Source: Membranipora membranacea
Taxonomy: Eukaryota > Bryozoa > Gymnolaemata > Cheilostomatida > Membraniporidae
Assembly (NCBI GenBank): GCA_914767715.1
Contig: OU612067.1
Span: forward strand, 22,914,162 to 22,978,161
Reading direction: 5' to 3'
Length of the DNA: 64,000 nt
A program made the position numbers and the translations under genes. This document shows positions 1 through 13,464 of this stretch, piece after piece. The notes beneath the pieces were generated by a model, which saw only the letters and a list, made by a program, of their open reading frames with translations, had not been told where the DNA came from and ran no database searches. Every line of letters begins with the position of its first letter. The stretch's first letter is position 1.

Positions 1-3000
1 AAAAAAACGAATTGCTATTTTCCACAATTTGCATTTTTTTATTATTTTTATTTGCCCTATGAACTCACAGTATTTGAATTACCGGGGTAATATATCCACT
101 TTTCTAATAGGACTGTCACTTTAATTGAAAACAAAGTTCTGATTGTGACTTAAATCATCCCTGTAATACTGCACTTTATTACACATCCCACCAATGGTGC
201 TTGTGATAAACAAGGTCACCATTGAGCGTATAGGAACCTTTGCTTATGCATAATTATTTCTGAGTTGAGTATGAGGCTACTTACATATATCTGCTGTTTT
301 GAGCTTCTGAATTTCTCTGCAGCTTTACCAACAACTTCTTCTCTAGCCGCACAATACTGGACACTGGCACTGATAAAAAGAGAACAAACAGTCTATAGAG
401 TGTTGGAGCTACAAATATCTGCAACCGCAGATTAATTTTTTTCTGGAGGGAATTGAGCTAACTATTTCTACCCAAATCAACAAACTTCTGGTACTAAAGT
501 TCTCTGACTGGAAAGTGTATGGTAAGAGATAAAAGACCAAACAAATACTAGCATGTGGTTATTTACCATATGCGCCCATACCCTAGATCACAATGGTGAG
601 GGCGGTATTATACCACTCCCTGTCTGACCCTAAAAGGAGCAATAACTAATGACTAGTATTGATATGGCGATTGAAGGTTTGGTTTATTATCATTAAACCT
701 GCTACTCTACATTAAACTAGATTCCGGCAAACAATTGATCAACCAATACAACAAATCTGACCTACTCTAACCAAGGAGTTAGGCCCTCATCCCTTACTCT
801 AACATTATAATCACACTACGAGAGGGCAGTTGAAAACAGACCAATCTAGGTCTATGGCCCCCGGAATGATTAAGGAGGCAACCAATTAAAGCTGCATTCT
901 ATAAATTGAAAGAAACAGACATCCTTTCATTTTGAGGGCTCTGCTGCTTTCTGTAACTTCATGGCAAGCAGATGAGTGCATGCTGTGTACTTTCACTTCG
1001 GAAGATGATTTTGCTTGTGGGTTTTGCATCACAGCTAAATATCCTAATATCATTTACCTAACATTTACTAATTCATATCGGAGGGTATGGGCAACGATGC
1101 ACTGTATCTACAACACTGAGCGTCATTAAAGTAAAAGATAAGAGACACTGTAATAAAGAGAACAAAAGTCTATAGAGCCTATTAGCATGGCCATGTTTCA
1201 CACCCTCTGTTATCGGTTTCAAACAACTGTCTAGGGTCTCATACAGGGACATTGTAAAATTGAAAACACTTTTCTGATTGTGAGTTGACACACCCCTGTT
1301 ATAACACTTTATTACTCATCTCTCCAATGGTGCTTGTGATACACGAGGTCACCATTGAGCGTATAGAATGCAACCTTTGCTTCAACATTTGGGGCGACCT
1401 ATTTAAAATTGGAGCCAGCTATGTACCAACTTTTTCTAACCAAAACAAAGCGTTGAGTTGTCTTCACCTTATGTGAATTCAAATGGTATGCCCAATGTAA
1501 CATAACCAAAGGCCATGTTTGACGATATGACCATGGCACAGGACGTCATTTCATTTCCAAACATGCGGTCATTACCTAAATTCTTGTGAGATAGGAGGAG
1601 ATGGTGTTTGAGCCTTCCTATTCAGGAGGGGAAATTAGCACAAAGAACCTATGCTGATATGCCACAATTAAATAATTATTTCTGAGTTGAGTATGAGGCT
1701 ACTTACATATATCTGCTGTTTTGAGCTTCCGAATTTCTCTTCAGCTTTACCAACAACTTCTTCTCTAGCCGCACTGGACACTGGCACTGATAAAAAGAGA
1801 ACAAACAGCCTATAGAGTGTTAGAGCTGCATATATCTGCAACCGCAGATTTCTTTTTTTCTGGAGGGACTTGAGCTAACTATTTCTACCCAAATCAACAA
1901 ACTTCTGGTACAAAAGTGCTCTGACTGGAAAGTGTATGGTAAGAGATAAAATACCAAACAAATAGTAGCATGTGGTTATTTACCATATGCGCCCATACCC
2001 TAGATCACAATGGTGAGGGCGGTATACCACTCCCTGTCTGACCCTAAAAGGAGCAATAACTAATAACTAGTATTGATATGGCGATTGAAGGTTTGGTTTA
2101 TTATCAACAGACCTGCTACTCTACATTAAACTAGCTTCCGCCAAAAAAATTGATCAACCAATACAACGAATCTCACATACTCTAACCAAGGAGTTAGGCC
2201 CTCATCCCTTCTCTAACATGTGGCACAATAAGAAAGTTAAGAATAAGGACACTGCAATAAAATATCCAAAGTCTACCTACTTAACATTGACCTTGATAAA
2301 TTTCGTAATGCCTGTTATCAGCTTTCGACAGTAAATAGCGTCCCATTCAGTGACATTGTGAACTGAAATCATGGTCATGGCTCTGATTATAAGCGAAAAT
2401 GCAACGGTAGGGGTGTTAGTGTTTATTTAAAACAATATTTTAACTCTTCTAGAGATGGTAAAGCCCCTGACCTCACCACAAAGAATTTGGAAGGACCCAG
2501 GTTTGCATTACTTGTGTACTCTAAATTTGCTATTCGGTTATTAGAATTGCTCTGAAGCGGAGAATTAGGCTACTTGTGGACAAATGATGTGCTGAACTTT
2601 GGCTGTCTGCGTTTTTCTTTACCATATGGCACACCAACTAGTCTGTCTGCATTTTTATTTATCATACAGACAACAGTGGCATGGAGAATAGCCGACACTG
2701 CAATAGGCAGTACAGGGTCTCATGTGTACATTGCCTGGTATCAGTTTTATGTCACAAATAGAAATTTGGGTCGATATAGCTTCACTTTGGAAAACGATTT
2801 TGCTTGTGGGTTTGGCATCACAGCTAAATATCCTAAAATCATTTACCAAACATTTACTAATTCCTATCACAGGGCATAGGCAACAATGCACTGTATCTAC
2901 ATTACTGCAGTCTGATAAGAGACACGGTAATGAAGAGAACAAAAGTCTATGGAGCCTATTTATATCCGCCAAATTTCACAATTTCTCTTATCAGATTTAA

Positions 3001-3800
3001 AGAATTGACTAGAGACCCATTCAAGCGCATTGTTAATTGAAAACTAAGTTCTGATAGTGAGTCAAATCATCCCTATAATACTGCCCTTTATTACACATCC
3101 CTCCAATAGTGCTTGTGATAAACAGGGTCACCATTGAGCGTATAGGAACCTTTGCTTCTGCATTTGGGCGACTAATAAATGGGAGCCAGCTATGTACCAA
3201 TGTCTCAACAAAATTCTGCTGCTGTCTGTATGTTCATGGCAAGCAGATGAGCGCTCGTGGAAGGCATTGCATGTTCAATACGTTCACTGCAGAGAATGAT
3301 TTTGCTTGTGGTTTTGGCATCACAGCTAACTATCCTAATATCATTTACCAAACATTTACTTTGACGGTATGAACATGGCACAGGACAACATTTCATTTCC
3401 AAACATGAGGTCATCACCTAAATTCTTGTGAGATAGGAGGAGGTGGTGATTGAGCCTACCTAAACAGGAGGGGAAATTAGCACAAAGAACCTATGCTATT
3501 TTGCCACAATTAACTAATTATTGATAAGTTGAGTATTAGGCTACTCACATATATCTGCTGTTTTGAGCTTCTGAATTTCTCTGCAGCTTTACCAACAACT
3601 TCTTCTCTAGCGCAAAATACTGGACACTGGCACTGATAAAAATAGAACAAACAGTCTATAGAGTGTTGGAGCTACAAATATCTGCAACCGCAGATTTAGA
3701 TTTATCAGGAGGGACATGCACTAATTACTTCTACCTAAATCACCAAGACCCTAGTATAAGAGGGCTTTGAGTGGAAGGTGTATGGTAAATGATAAAAAGT
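1..3800. repeat. Diverged repeat blocks, three copies each
   Basis: This stretch is built from three blocks that each recur three times in the same orientation. Block alpha (a GTGCTTGTGATA core followed by a CACCATTGAGCGTATA core) is at about 195-240, 1329-1372 and 3108-3152. Block beta (TATCTGCTGTTTTGAGCTTC core) starts at about 257, 1678 and 3515 and runs for several hundred bases in the first two copies. Block gamma (GCATCACAGCTAAATATCC core) is at about 930-1170, 2770-2945 and 3240-3365. Spacing between copies varies, so this is degenerate tandem duplication rather than a clean array. I recognise no protein in the open frames here. Confidence 0.75.
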
Positions 3801-6608
3801 CAAAAATAGTTGCGTGTGAACTGTTTTGTGAATTATGTGTGGCCGTATTAGACTTTTCTGGTGCAATCTTACACTATTCCTTCTCCACCTGCAGTAGCAA
3901 CAATAATGAAAGGTCATTAACAAAATTTCCTCAATGCAATGCTACCCTCAAGTTCCTGGGTAAATCAAACTGGCTGAACATCTTGTCCGGAGCTTCTGGG
4001 AATTCCAGAAATTGCATTATGGGAAACTTAACTATGTGTAGCAAAAAATAATTGTTACTTGTCACATCTCATTGTGTGCCCTTTGTGTATTCTGTAGGAG
4101 TGCAAGGCAAATGAATCAGCCAGTTTAACCATCAGTGAAACTACCAACTATAAACTAAGCATTATGCTTAGTATTAGGGTTTTTGTTGGGGCGTTATTGA
4201 CCGCGGGTACATACAATGTGGTAAAAGGAGCGCAGGCTCAGCATAAAAGATAGGAAGTCGCCGGCTTACGAGGAGAAGAAGCTAACTTACATATAACTGC
4301 TGCTCCAAGCTTCAGATTTTCTTTGCAGCTTCGTTGACCACTTCATATAACACAACACTGTAGTAAACAATGACTGACACTGTAGAACAAAGTAATATAT
4401 ATATTATACTAATATTTGCATCACCTGTAACCTGCATTTTTACAATCTTTCAAACAAGATAAGGGTTCTAAACTTTGTGACATTGGTGCCTTTACAATAA
4501 ATTTGTGGTTACTATTAACATTATTTTGAGTTGGTCTAAATCCATTCCGCCACCACCCCCCCTCTTCTTATCTCAAAACTGTCATAATACTGAACAGGTA
4601 TATCGAATCATTCCTAAAACGCAAATGTGACCAGAAATTGTAAGAAAAGTAGTCCAAGCCATTTTTTTTCACATTTGTTGACCTGATCTACTGGGAATTT
4701 CTGTAAATTGCATTATGGGAAAATTTGACATTTGATGCAACTAATAATGGTCCTCGTTTTGCGTGCTCCAGCTAGAGTGTTCAGAATATATATCAAAGTT
4801 CCTGTTTGGTTGGTATAAGGTGAAGTCATGAAGGAGCTGCTACAAACTCACTAATGACAAAGCGCCCCCAATTATTAGGATTCAAAATTTAATTCAATAT
4901 AAGCTGCCCATTATAATCATTGGTGTAGTAATAATAATATTATTATTATTACAACACGAATGATCAATTAAATTGATATTAGGATACTCACTAGACAACT
5001 TCTCTCTGAGCTCCCCAGTTTGTCTGCAGCGACACCAGCAGGTTGTACATCAATGGCCTGATACTAATGCAAAGATCCAAGTACTGTAAACGGGAATGAA
5101 GTGATCCGGCTAACTTTTAGTATTCAACTCTTATCTCAAGTGTGACGTGATCAGCTGAAGTTAGTTACCAGCTTACTAGAGAGAGGCTAAAATTGTGGCA
5201 CAATTTTCTTATCAGTGTAAACACTTACTGATAAACTACCAGGTAACTGTAGTGCTGTCGAGTAAACTATGACATGAGTCAACAGTTTGTCAATCAGAGT
5301 TGTAGCAGCTCCCTATCCGATATTAGAGAGGGTATTATGGATTCAAGTTCATAACTGCAAGTCGATACTTCCTCTCAGGAACTGTACAATAATTGATGAA
5401 CAGAAAAGCTACCCGATATCTGTCCAGTAGTAGATAAGTTATAGTATTTAAATTCACTACTACTCGTCACTTACTGACAAATTAACGCCTTCCGTGATAA
5501 TGTATATATATATATATGTATAAATATATAAATTCAAATCTCTGCTTTTAAGTGTCATCTGTGTGTATTTGGCCCCAACTAAGTGTCACTCAAAAATAAG
5601 GAGTCATTTGATATGACGCACAAAAAATCATGTCTTAAATCCTCTTAAATAATCATGTTGGCCATCCTTAACCCAATAGTAATTAATGGTAGATAAAATA
5701 GCCTGACATGGTCGGACAACTCCAATGCAAAGATATGCCCTACACACATAGCCTATATATATATATATATACACATATATGAATCACTCATTGTCCAGGG
5801 TTTTTATGGGTACAATAGTGGGATATATAATATATGACACTTTATTGCACAAATGTGTGTATATATATATATATATATATGTGTGGCATGTAGATGGTGA
5901 ATTCACTATACCTCTCCACAAGTAGCTGAATGGACATCCCACCGCAAGACATAAATGAGTAATGGGAAACCCTAGGGGTAGACCCAGAAATACCAGCTTA
6001 CATTCCAACTCTAGAATACAACACTAGTGTCCCCACAGCTGATCAAACCAACAAAGCTCTTGTAATACATCATACTCTAGCCCCTTTGTATATCATCGAT
6101 GTGTTATCTCACTCATATGAATTATAGGAAAGCTGACAAAATAGGCACTACAAATCGACTGTGATCGCGTGGAACCCCAAATGCTTGTGCCAATCAGGAA
6201 GAGATGGTGGTTTCACAAGATAAAATTTTTCTGCCCATTTCTCCAAACCTCTGTTCATTTGACTGTAATTCAGATGTGTTAATTCGACAAGCCTTGTTGT
6301 TGTTGTCTTCCCTGGCCCATCCATAATCCGATATTGCCGACACCGGAGCACACTATAGCTGTCCCACTACAGATCGAAAGAATGATATCCAAACCATTAC
6401 CTCTCAGATCCCAATTCTATCACCGACCAGCTATTCCATGTTTATTCTATACACCTCCAATTGTTTCTACGAATTGACGCTACTGTATCCACCGCTTCAA
6501 TCAGAGGTATTACATCACTAGGTGTAAACTGAATTATGTGTTTTATTGCGCAGGAAATGAGTTCATGTAGGCCCTTGATCTGAGCCTCCCAGACTTTTGT
6601 CCCCCCCC
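3801..6608. other. Gene-poor stretch with diverged repeats and AT microsatellites
   Basis: No supported gene. Weak relatives of block beta recur near 4284-4345 and 4985-5040. (TA)n or (AT)n tracts lie near 5508-5530, 5754-5778 and 5859-5882. A 67-codon open frame on the minus strand (6148-6351) is not recognised and may be chance. An 11-base C run at 6601-6611 sits exactly at the left edge of the segmental duplication. Confidence 0.5.
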
Positions 6609-8883
6609 CCCTAATCCTAACTCATAGTGGTGCCTGCTACAGATCTCATACAGCCTGGAGATGCATAGTTACGAGTTACATCCTTAGTCTTATAAAAATC
6701 AGCTCTGATCACTGGTCGGGTCTGTTAGTGAGGCTGATGGAGCTATAGAGTTTATCTGTGTCTGAAGATGCTGCTTTTCTAATAAAAGTCTCTCTTTAGT
6801 AATCTTATTCTGTTCCAGTTTGTTAGTCAGTGACCTCATCAATGGTGTCACTAAAGTATCTAGTATATGGCAGACGCTGGCTGAGTAAACTGAAATATAA
6901 TAATGACAGATACCTGTTACTCTTAATTCTTATGGTCTTGCTTGACAGGCCCACAAAATGCTTGGAATTGTGATATGCGAGGCTACACACACCCACTTTC
7001 CATACCTTGTGAAAACATTGCCATGTGACTGAGCAATGAGTAAGGACCAATGACCGATCAAATGTGCTGCATTGAACCAACTGGCCAACGACAAAAGCGT
7101 AGGTCAAGATGCCAATTCACAACACCAATATGAGGGACTCCGAAAAGACGCATCGTTAGCGCACCCAACTGCGTTGTTCGGCATTGAACAACTGAGGAAG
7201 ACAATTCCACGTATTTAGTTGGCCTGTGGCCTGGGAGCAGATTCTAGTGTATGATAGTCTATCTACTGAATAATCACAAGGTTATAACACCTCAGGAACA
7301 ACAAGTTTTAGATGAAAATGGAAAAATAATGTGACATCGAGTTTTTGGGGTTTTGTGGAGAGTCGGAGGTATGGTCTGCCAGGTGGAGAATGCAGCGGGA
7401 ATATCACTTGTGACCTTTTTAATCGTTCCAGCCTCCAGGGACCTTAGGTGTGTATTCTTCCATATAAACACAATTTTCAGTATGATATTTGAACTGTTCG
7501 CAGTACCATGCAATGAAAATCAAACCAACTACTTTCTTTTTGATAAAAGAATAGTCATGGGTATATCCGATATCACACTCACCTGAAGAATTATGAACCT
7601 GTGTTACTAGATTACTATCTTTATCAGCTGGTATTGTGGAGCGGTAGGCTATACTCTCTTCTGTTAGTAAAACTTTAGGTAAGGAAATAAGGCTATGTAG
7701 ATTATGTGCTTCATAAGTCAGTTTCTTGTCCACGTAGAGTGGTACTTCTTTTCTGTCAAAACTGAAAATAGAGAAGCTAAGTCCGGCATGTGTGTTTATG
7801 ACTCATCAAACCAGTTCAATTAAATAATTCATTAGTGTTGGCAAAGTAACTTAGCTGTATGTTAAGTGCCTTTTTTTAATCAGAGATCGGCAACCCTAAA
7901 TGTCTCACAATCCCTCAGAACCTCACAGCAAGAAAATGTTACGAAACTTACTCATGAGGGTTACTCGTTTTCTGTACAGACTGAAAACATGTCACTTGGA
8001 TCTGTGATTCCTAGAACAGAACCATCTCTTATTACAGGTAGGTGAGTTATGGATATCTGAGCATGTCATGTAAGAGTCGCACTCCCAGCTGAAAGTGAGT
8101 AATTGAGGTATAAGAGCTCATCTTATGCTGGGTCAGAAAAAAACCCTCACTAAACCGACAAATAACGTAACATGAAAAGTAGTCTACCTGTGTGGTTTTA
8201 TCGATATTAAATACTGAAAAGATAACTCCAACAAAACAAGGATCCATCATCTGATAGTCAGCCTGGTTTCTCATATCTACAACAAAAAAGACGGGTTCAT
8301 AATTGACATCAAAAGTAGTGAGTAAGAGAGGCGAGTAAAACACACCACACTAGTCATGTTGTACAAATGTAGCCCAATGCTTTCGAACGAAGTATTACCA
8401 GTAACGTGTTGCAGAGAAGTATTAGTTATTCGAGTACAGATTTGCAAGAGAGCTCAGCTTTGACCAAGATAAAGTTTGTACTGATTTTGTTAAATTCACC
8501 CCTTATCATACAAGTGGACCTAATAAATGAGAGGATATCGTAAATTGGAGTTGTGTCCTCATTGAACCTTTTAGTCAAAAGACAGACAACTCTTGTTTGT
8601 AGTTCACTTCTCGAGCAGAAAGTAAAGCGCCGGAAATTCAACCAGGTTGCAATTTATGTCAATTTATCATCAATCACATTTCACTTGATAATCCAATGCC
8701 ACTGACAGCAAACCAGCACAATGGAGAAAGCACATAAGAGTTTCCCACAAAAATACAACTGAGAGTCACAGAATCTTTCGATGGAAATCATGCGGCCCTT
8801 TTATGTGTACCACACTAGTTGCAGACAGCTAACCTATGGCTAACTTAATATCAACATCACGTCAATAATCGCCATACAGCAGA

Positions 8884-8980
8884 GTATATATATATATATA
8901 TATATCATATATAAGTATATACATACATATAATTGAATATAAGTATATACATACATATAATTGAATAGAATATATATATA
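8884..8980. repeat. (TA)n-rich microsatellite, BRCC3 intron, copy 1
   Basis: Runs of TA with an imperfect AAGTATATACATACATATAA unit repeated twice. The orthologous tract in copy 2 (about 36834-36955) is expanded and rearranged. Confidence 0.85.
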
Positions 8981-9366
8981 GAGTAGACATCAGATTAATA
9001 ATTACCGACATGAGAAGGCCAGACGGTGATGTGTGGATGAGAGTGATACCATCCTATTACCCTCATTGGTCTCTTTAACTTCTGACCTAGACTCTGAAAT
9101 ATAAACATTACAAAGTAATCTAAACATTTGTTACTATGGCTTCTACCAAACTGGAACGAGAAATGATTGATATGTAAATATATATAAGGAAGCTATATAT
9201 GAAATGTTTATAGCAAATAAAGACACTGAAGTTGTTCTAGAATTTAAGCGCATACGGTAAGAGACATCAGCTGTGATATCAAATGTTCCATGGATTCATC
9301 GAGATGCCCTCATAGGCTGGTGATAGAACAAGTCTGAAAGGTTGCTTAATCTACAGTCAAAATTTC

Positions 9367-9572
9367 ATGTCAGCCATAGAACAAGTTTGATCCAATTTGC
9401 CTGCATTTCCCTTGCTCCCCTTTCACTGGTCACGCCGCAGGTCTTTTTGCCTGCGGCGTGACCAGTGGAGAGGGAGCAACTCCAAATGCAGGCAGATTGA
9501 CCAATCTTAGCCTTGTCACGATTGGCTACTGACAGGGCTAAGCAAGGGTAGACCAAACTTGGTCCATGTCAG
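9367..9572. mobile_element. Fold-back (MITE-like) element, copy 1
   Basis: Near-palindromic sequence centred on a perfect stem at 9425-9466 (ACTGGTCACGCCGCAGG paired with its complement). The outer arms continue the pairing: TGCCTGCATTT against AAATGCAGGCA, and CATGTCAG at one end against a matching end near 9572. It has no coding capacity. It lies in a BRCC3 intron and is present in both duplication copies, so it predates the duplication. Confidence 0.65.
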
Positions 9573-10146
9573 TCTTAATGTTGAAAAATTATTTTTTCTG
9601 CACACCATGGTAAGAAGTATTGATGCTCAACATACATCAGCATGCATAGCAGCATCGGTGAGTTGTTCAGGTGATATCTCACATCTATCTTGTCATTTAA
9701 TCTGATCTCTGTAGTATCACCAACGCAGACACATGAGCCACAGAGTCATTATCTAACTGTAAAATAAATATCATATCTCCAACTATGATCTTGCAGTTGC
9801 TTCCATATTAGTGGGGTCCAGGTGCCTAGTTCAACATGAAAAACGGAATGCCACTTACAAGTTTCTGATAATGAATTCTGACACACAGGCTAACCTATTC
9901 GTATACTATGTGTAATACTTTTTCTATGCTCAGCGCTGAACCATCATCGCAGAGTAAGAGGGAGTCTATGTATGATGACAAAATTTAGCTAAAGTCATGA
10001 ATTCTCTCCTAACGTCACTTTATACATCTCATGTCTTCTACTGTATTTGTAATCTCATCATCTTAAAGGTGGAGAATTTTGATCGAAGCTAAGTTGCGAG
10101 TAAGTTCTCTTCATTTGGTTTTTTTCAGGCAGTTTGAGATATTAGG

Positions 10147-10462
10147 TAGCCAATGTGTTGGCTCTGATAACTGATTTGCTGGGTGGAGTGAAAGAGCTAA
10201 TGTCAGGTCATATCACACATATCATGTGATATACTATTGCATGTACATCTCTGATCGACGGAGAGTGAACTAATTCACTTAGCATGAGTACCATCGGTGT
10301 GACGACCCAAGTTCATTTTCATTAATTAAGAGTGGGTACAGGTTAGGTACTCGTACTAAACCGACTCTAACGATCAGAGATACACACGATGTCAGTGTGA
10401 GGTGATGTGGTACCTATGACATTGTCTCTCTCCCTATTCAATCGGAGCTAACGCATTGGCTA
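10147..10462. mobile_element. MITE with TAGCCAATGTGTTGGC termini, copy 1
   Basis: The left end reads TAGCCAATGTGTTGGCTCTGA and the right end is its approximate inverse (CGGAGCTAACGCATTGGCTA). Flanks look like an imperfect direct repeat (GATATTAG and GATATTGG). Non-coding. It lies in the first BRCC3 introns and is shared by both copies. Confidence 0.6.
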
Positions 10463-10584
10463 GATATTGGGTATAGTAGCAAAATAGATAAAATAGCCTA
10501 CATCACCAATGAGGAGTCCCATAACCTCCTCTCTTTCAGTAGAACATAGACATCGGACGCTAGCACACATCCACTAGCAGCCAT

Positions 10585-12297
10585 AATTACGCACTGCCAA
10601 CTACTACCCTGCAACAAACAAAGATAACTCCCATGTATTATATAGCTGATCAGTTTACTAAACAAATAATGTAACAGTTAAAAAAGGGTGCAAATGAAAG
10701 TTTAAATTGATTATTTTTAGAGCATTTGAAAAAAATATTTGTACAGCTGACATGGTGCAACTCTCACTGAGGCCCGTGATTTGTTGATTTTACCCGTGAC
10801 TCGTTGATTTTTCCCGTGATTCGTTGATTTTTAGACCTTTTTTGATACCATTTTTATTTTCAACCAATGGGACTTAAGCTAGAGAGTAGAGTAAAATAAC
10901 CTCATATAAGTCTTGGTACAGTTATCGAGTGCCCCTGTGGCCGAGGCCTCAACGCACACAATTCTTTTACGATACATTACAAAATAAAGCACAGTTGTGC
11001 TGTAGTATGTTGGATGGGACCAGGGGAACAATGTCTGGGAACCTCTCCTCAGACATGTTCCAATACACCTATGAGACTTGTATAACAAAAGGCCTTTTGT
11101 ACTTGAACCAAGGACAGTAGAGACCATAACTCTATGGTAGAGACTAGCTCCTTGCACTAACTTACTACTGAGTTGCCAGGGTAGGCCTATTATTATTATT
11201 ATCATCAATGAAATTTGAATTGACAAATTCTTATTTCATTATATCATGACTTCAATATTATTTCACCTCAGGGCCTACTGTATTATACACGTTTACTACA
11301 TTATTATCAGTTCAGATCAAAATCATTCTAGTTCTCCTGTTTTAAATTACTGCTGTACTAGTACTTACTAGTCTTAGACAATAATGTGTTGACACTGATT
11401 GAAGGCAACACATTGGCTTAATGAATGAGTAAGAGGGACTTCTTGGCTTGGCTACATAATATTGTACTTACCTGGCTTTCCAGTTTCCACTTACTAGCAG
11501 AGCTAATATATATAGATAAAGGGACAGCTTTGCTTACTTACTTACAGCTTGCTTACTTGCTTACTTGCGTACAGCTTTGCTTACTATAGTATGCTCTTTG
11601 AGACGATGATCTCAAATTATTGACTAGGAAGTTCTCTTGAAAGCATATGAACACATGATTTAGAGATCAACCTAACAGGAAATAGTCACATTGATAGGCT
11701 GCACCCATGATTTAAGATTTTTCATATTGTAATATAATTTACCTGTAGTCTTTCAAACTGTAGACTATCTACAAAATCAAAACTAAACTAAGGAAGACAG
11801 TGACTTTTTTATTATTTATTTACAAGGCTAAGGGCTACAATATATCAGGAATAGATAGCTTTGCTTTCATATACTGATTGTCAGCTTGAAACCTTCTTAG
11901 CATAAATAGCTTGATGTGAGTCTGAGGCCCATCAGTAGGTTACCTTGGCCATTGCTAGAATAAATGCAATCTCTCTGCAGTCTCTGTCTGTCTGTTACAC
12001 TCTGTCTGTCATTATGTCAATTATGAATTAGTTAGGTTTTTCAAGGAGTAACAGGTTTCTTCTGTGACTCCTTGGGTTAGTTGGGTACATACTAATTTAG
12101 GAATGTTGGAAATGAAGCGACCTGTGTGAAGGAGGATCAGATGGACTCAAACCAAGGAGTTTGACAACCATTGCATTGTACTTTCTCCTATATCTTCCTA
12201 GTGTTTGTTGGCTGTCTACCATAGCCAAGTGCTTGTCCTATATTGCCCGAGAGTTTATTGACTCATAATCATAGGTGTTATTTGTTTTTATTTGTAG
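10585..12297. other. Intergenic stretch between divergent BRCC3 and CUB copies, copy 1
   Basis: It separates the 5' end of the BRCC3 pseudogene from the first recognisable CUB exon. No first exon or signal peptide for the CUB gene could be supported. It contains a three-unit tandem repeat of about 21 bp at 10772-10832 (core CCGTGATTCGTTGATTTT) that is absent from copy 2, and a TTACTTAC/GCTTGCTTAC-rich stretch near 11530-11580, also copy-1 specific. Confidence 0.5.
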
Positions 12298-12942
12298 AGT
12301 GCGGCGGTGAGTTGACAGGTGAGACGGGAAATTTCAGATTCCCACCTGCTCAGCATGATACCTATATCCGCATGGAGTTAGCTGTGCCTGGAGAATTGTC
12401 ACCAGCCTGAATAAGGTAAACAAATACAGAGTTGTGTTCCCTGTGTTCATTTCTACAATACCTGTATCAAAATTGAAAATGATTTGCTTTCTGGAGTATT
12501 TTTGTCGCATAAGTTTATCTGTTACAGGGGAGACAACATGTAAACCAAATAACATGATAAAACATAGTTGGACATGATCTCCTGGAGATTACAAGCTAGA
12601 TTTGCATTGTGGGATAAGTGCTGCCATTACCTTTGGCATATAGACTAATTGATGTATAAACGTTGTGTTTTTGTGCTACCTTGTGGCATACATTTGTTGA
12701 TGCCTAGATGTCCTCCGCTTATACAAGTAAAATTTTTTCATGGAGGATTTTTCTATTTTTTTCCTCAACCATTAGAAAATAACGTCACTTAGCAGATAAA
12801 AAGATATTTGAACTTATGGATTTTTGTTTTCAGGGAGTTGATAACATCACCTCAACACACAACCAACTGTATTTATGGTTTAAGACTGACTCATCAGTGA
12901 GTGCACAAGGGTTCGCTGTTGCATGGACCTCACAGACTCCAG
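12298..12942 (+). pseudogene. CUB piece 1, copy 1 (frameshifted)
   Basis: Exons 12298-12415 and 12834-12942. The first begins CGGELTGETG and is 118 nt against 116 in copy 2; the extra two bases near 12360 break the frame. The second is a CUB C-terminal half ([15 protein letters not shown]). The middle of the domain, including the YDY block, is missing in both copies. Confidence 0.75.
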
Positions 12943-13464
12943 GTGGGTCTAATTGATAATATCTAATGATGCAGTTTAACAGTGAATAATCAACAACTAG
13001 GAAACTAAGGGTGGAGCTAAGCCCACCTCTTGTGAATTCTAGGCATCTGAGCTGCATAAAGATTGAATCAGGAAAGAGTCATGACTAGGACAGGTCTGGC
13101 TTGGTTGCCGGTGCAGGCTGTAGCTTTGCAAACTAGCAACTGGGTGGTCCCCACACTAGTAACAGACTATCTGACCAGTACACTCACCACGTCTTTCAAG
13201 CTCAGTTTTTTATGTTCCATTTTTTGTATTCATTTATGCAAACACAAATCATAAAAAAAAACTAACAAAAAAATAATTGTTTTGCTTGATTAAGAAAAGT
13301 CTTAATTCCAATGCTTCCATTCAAGAGCACTTATCCAAGCATATATGCTACCACCAAACAAATTTTGATTATAAGAAATTGAAGAGATAAGAAATGGAAG
13401 GTCAGATGTCACTTTTAAGTAATAGTTCTGAAATTGAACTATTTCTCTACTTTTCTTTTTGCAG

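Larger units (their letters stand above)
6699..10584 (-). pseudogene. BRCC3: BRCC3 (BRCC36) copy 1, frameshifted
   Basis: Minus-strand copy of the Lys63-specific JAMM deubiquitinase BRCC36. Exons in transcription order: 10584-10507, 9965-9919, 9756-9636, 9093-9006, 8276-8188, 8010-7952, 7761-7583 and 6889-6699. Splice sites and phases match copy 2. The 9756-9636 exon is 121 nt instead of 120 because of one extra base. This creates TAA at 9699-9697, upstream of the catalytic exon, so a normal protein cannot be made. The exon 9093-9006 still encodes HSHPHITVWPS and the coiled-coil C-terminus remains open to TGA (6701-6699), which suggests recent loss. One substitution pair is DMRNQ where copy 2 has DVRTQ. 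The N-terminal exon boundaries are the least certain part. Confidence 0.85.

Noticed and set aside
6148-6351. 67-codon minus-strand frame
   Set aside because: Not similar to any family I recognise, no convincing splice sites, and it lies in a repeat-rich stretch.
6823-7107. 94-codon minus-strand frame overlapping the BRCC3 last exon (and 34781-34972 in copy 2)
   Set aside because: Shadow of the BRCC3 exon 6889-6699 in another frame; the true frame gives the coiled-coil C-terminus.
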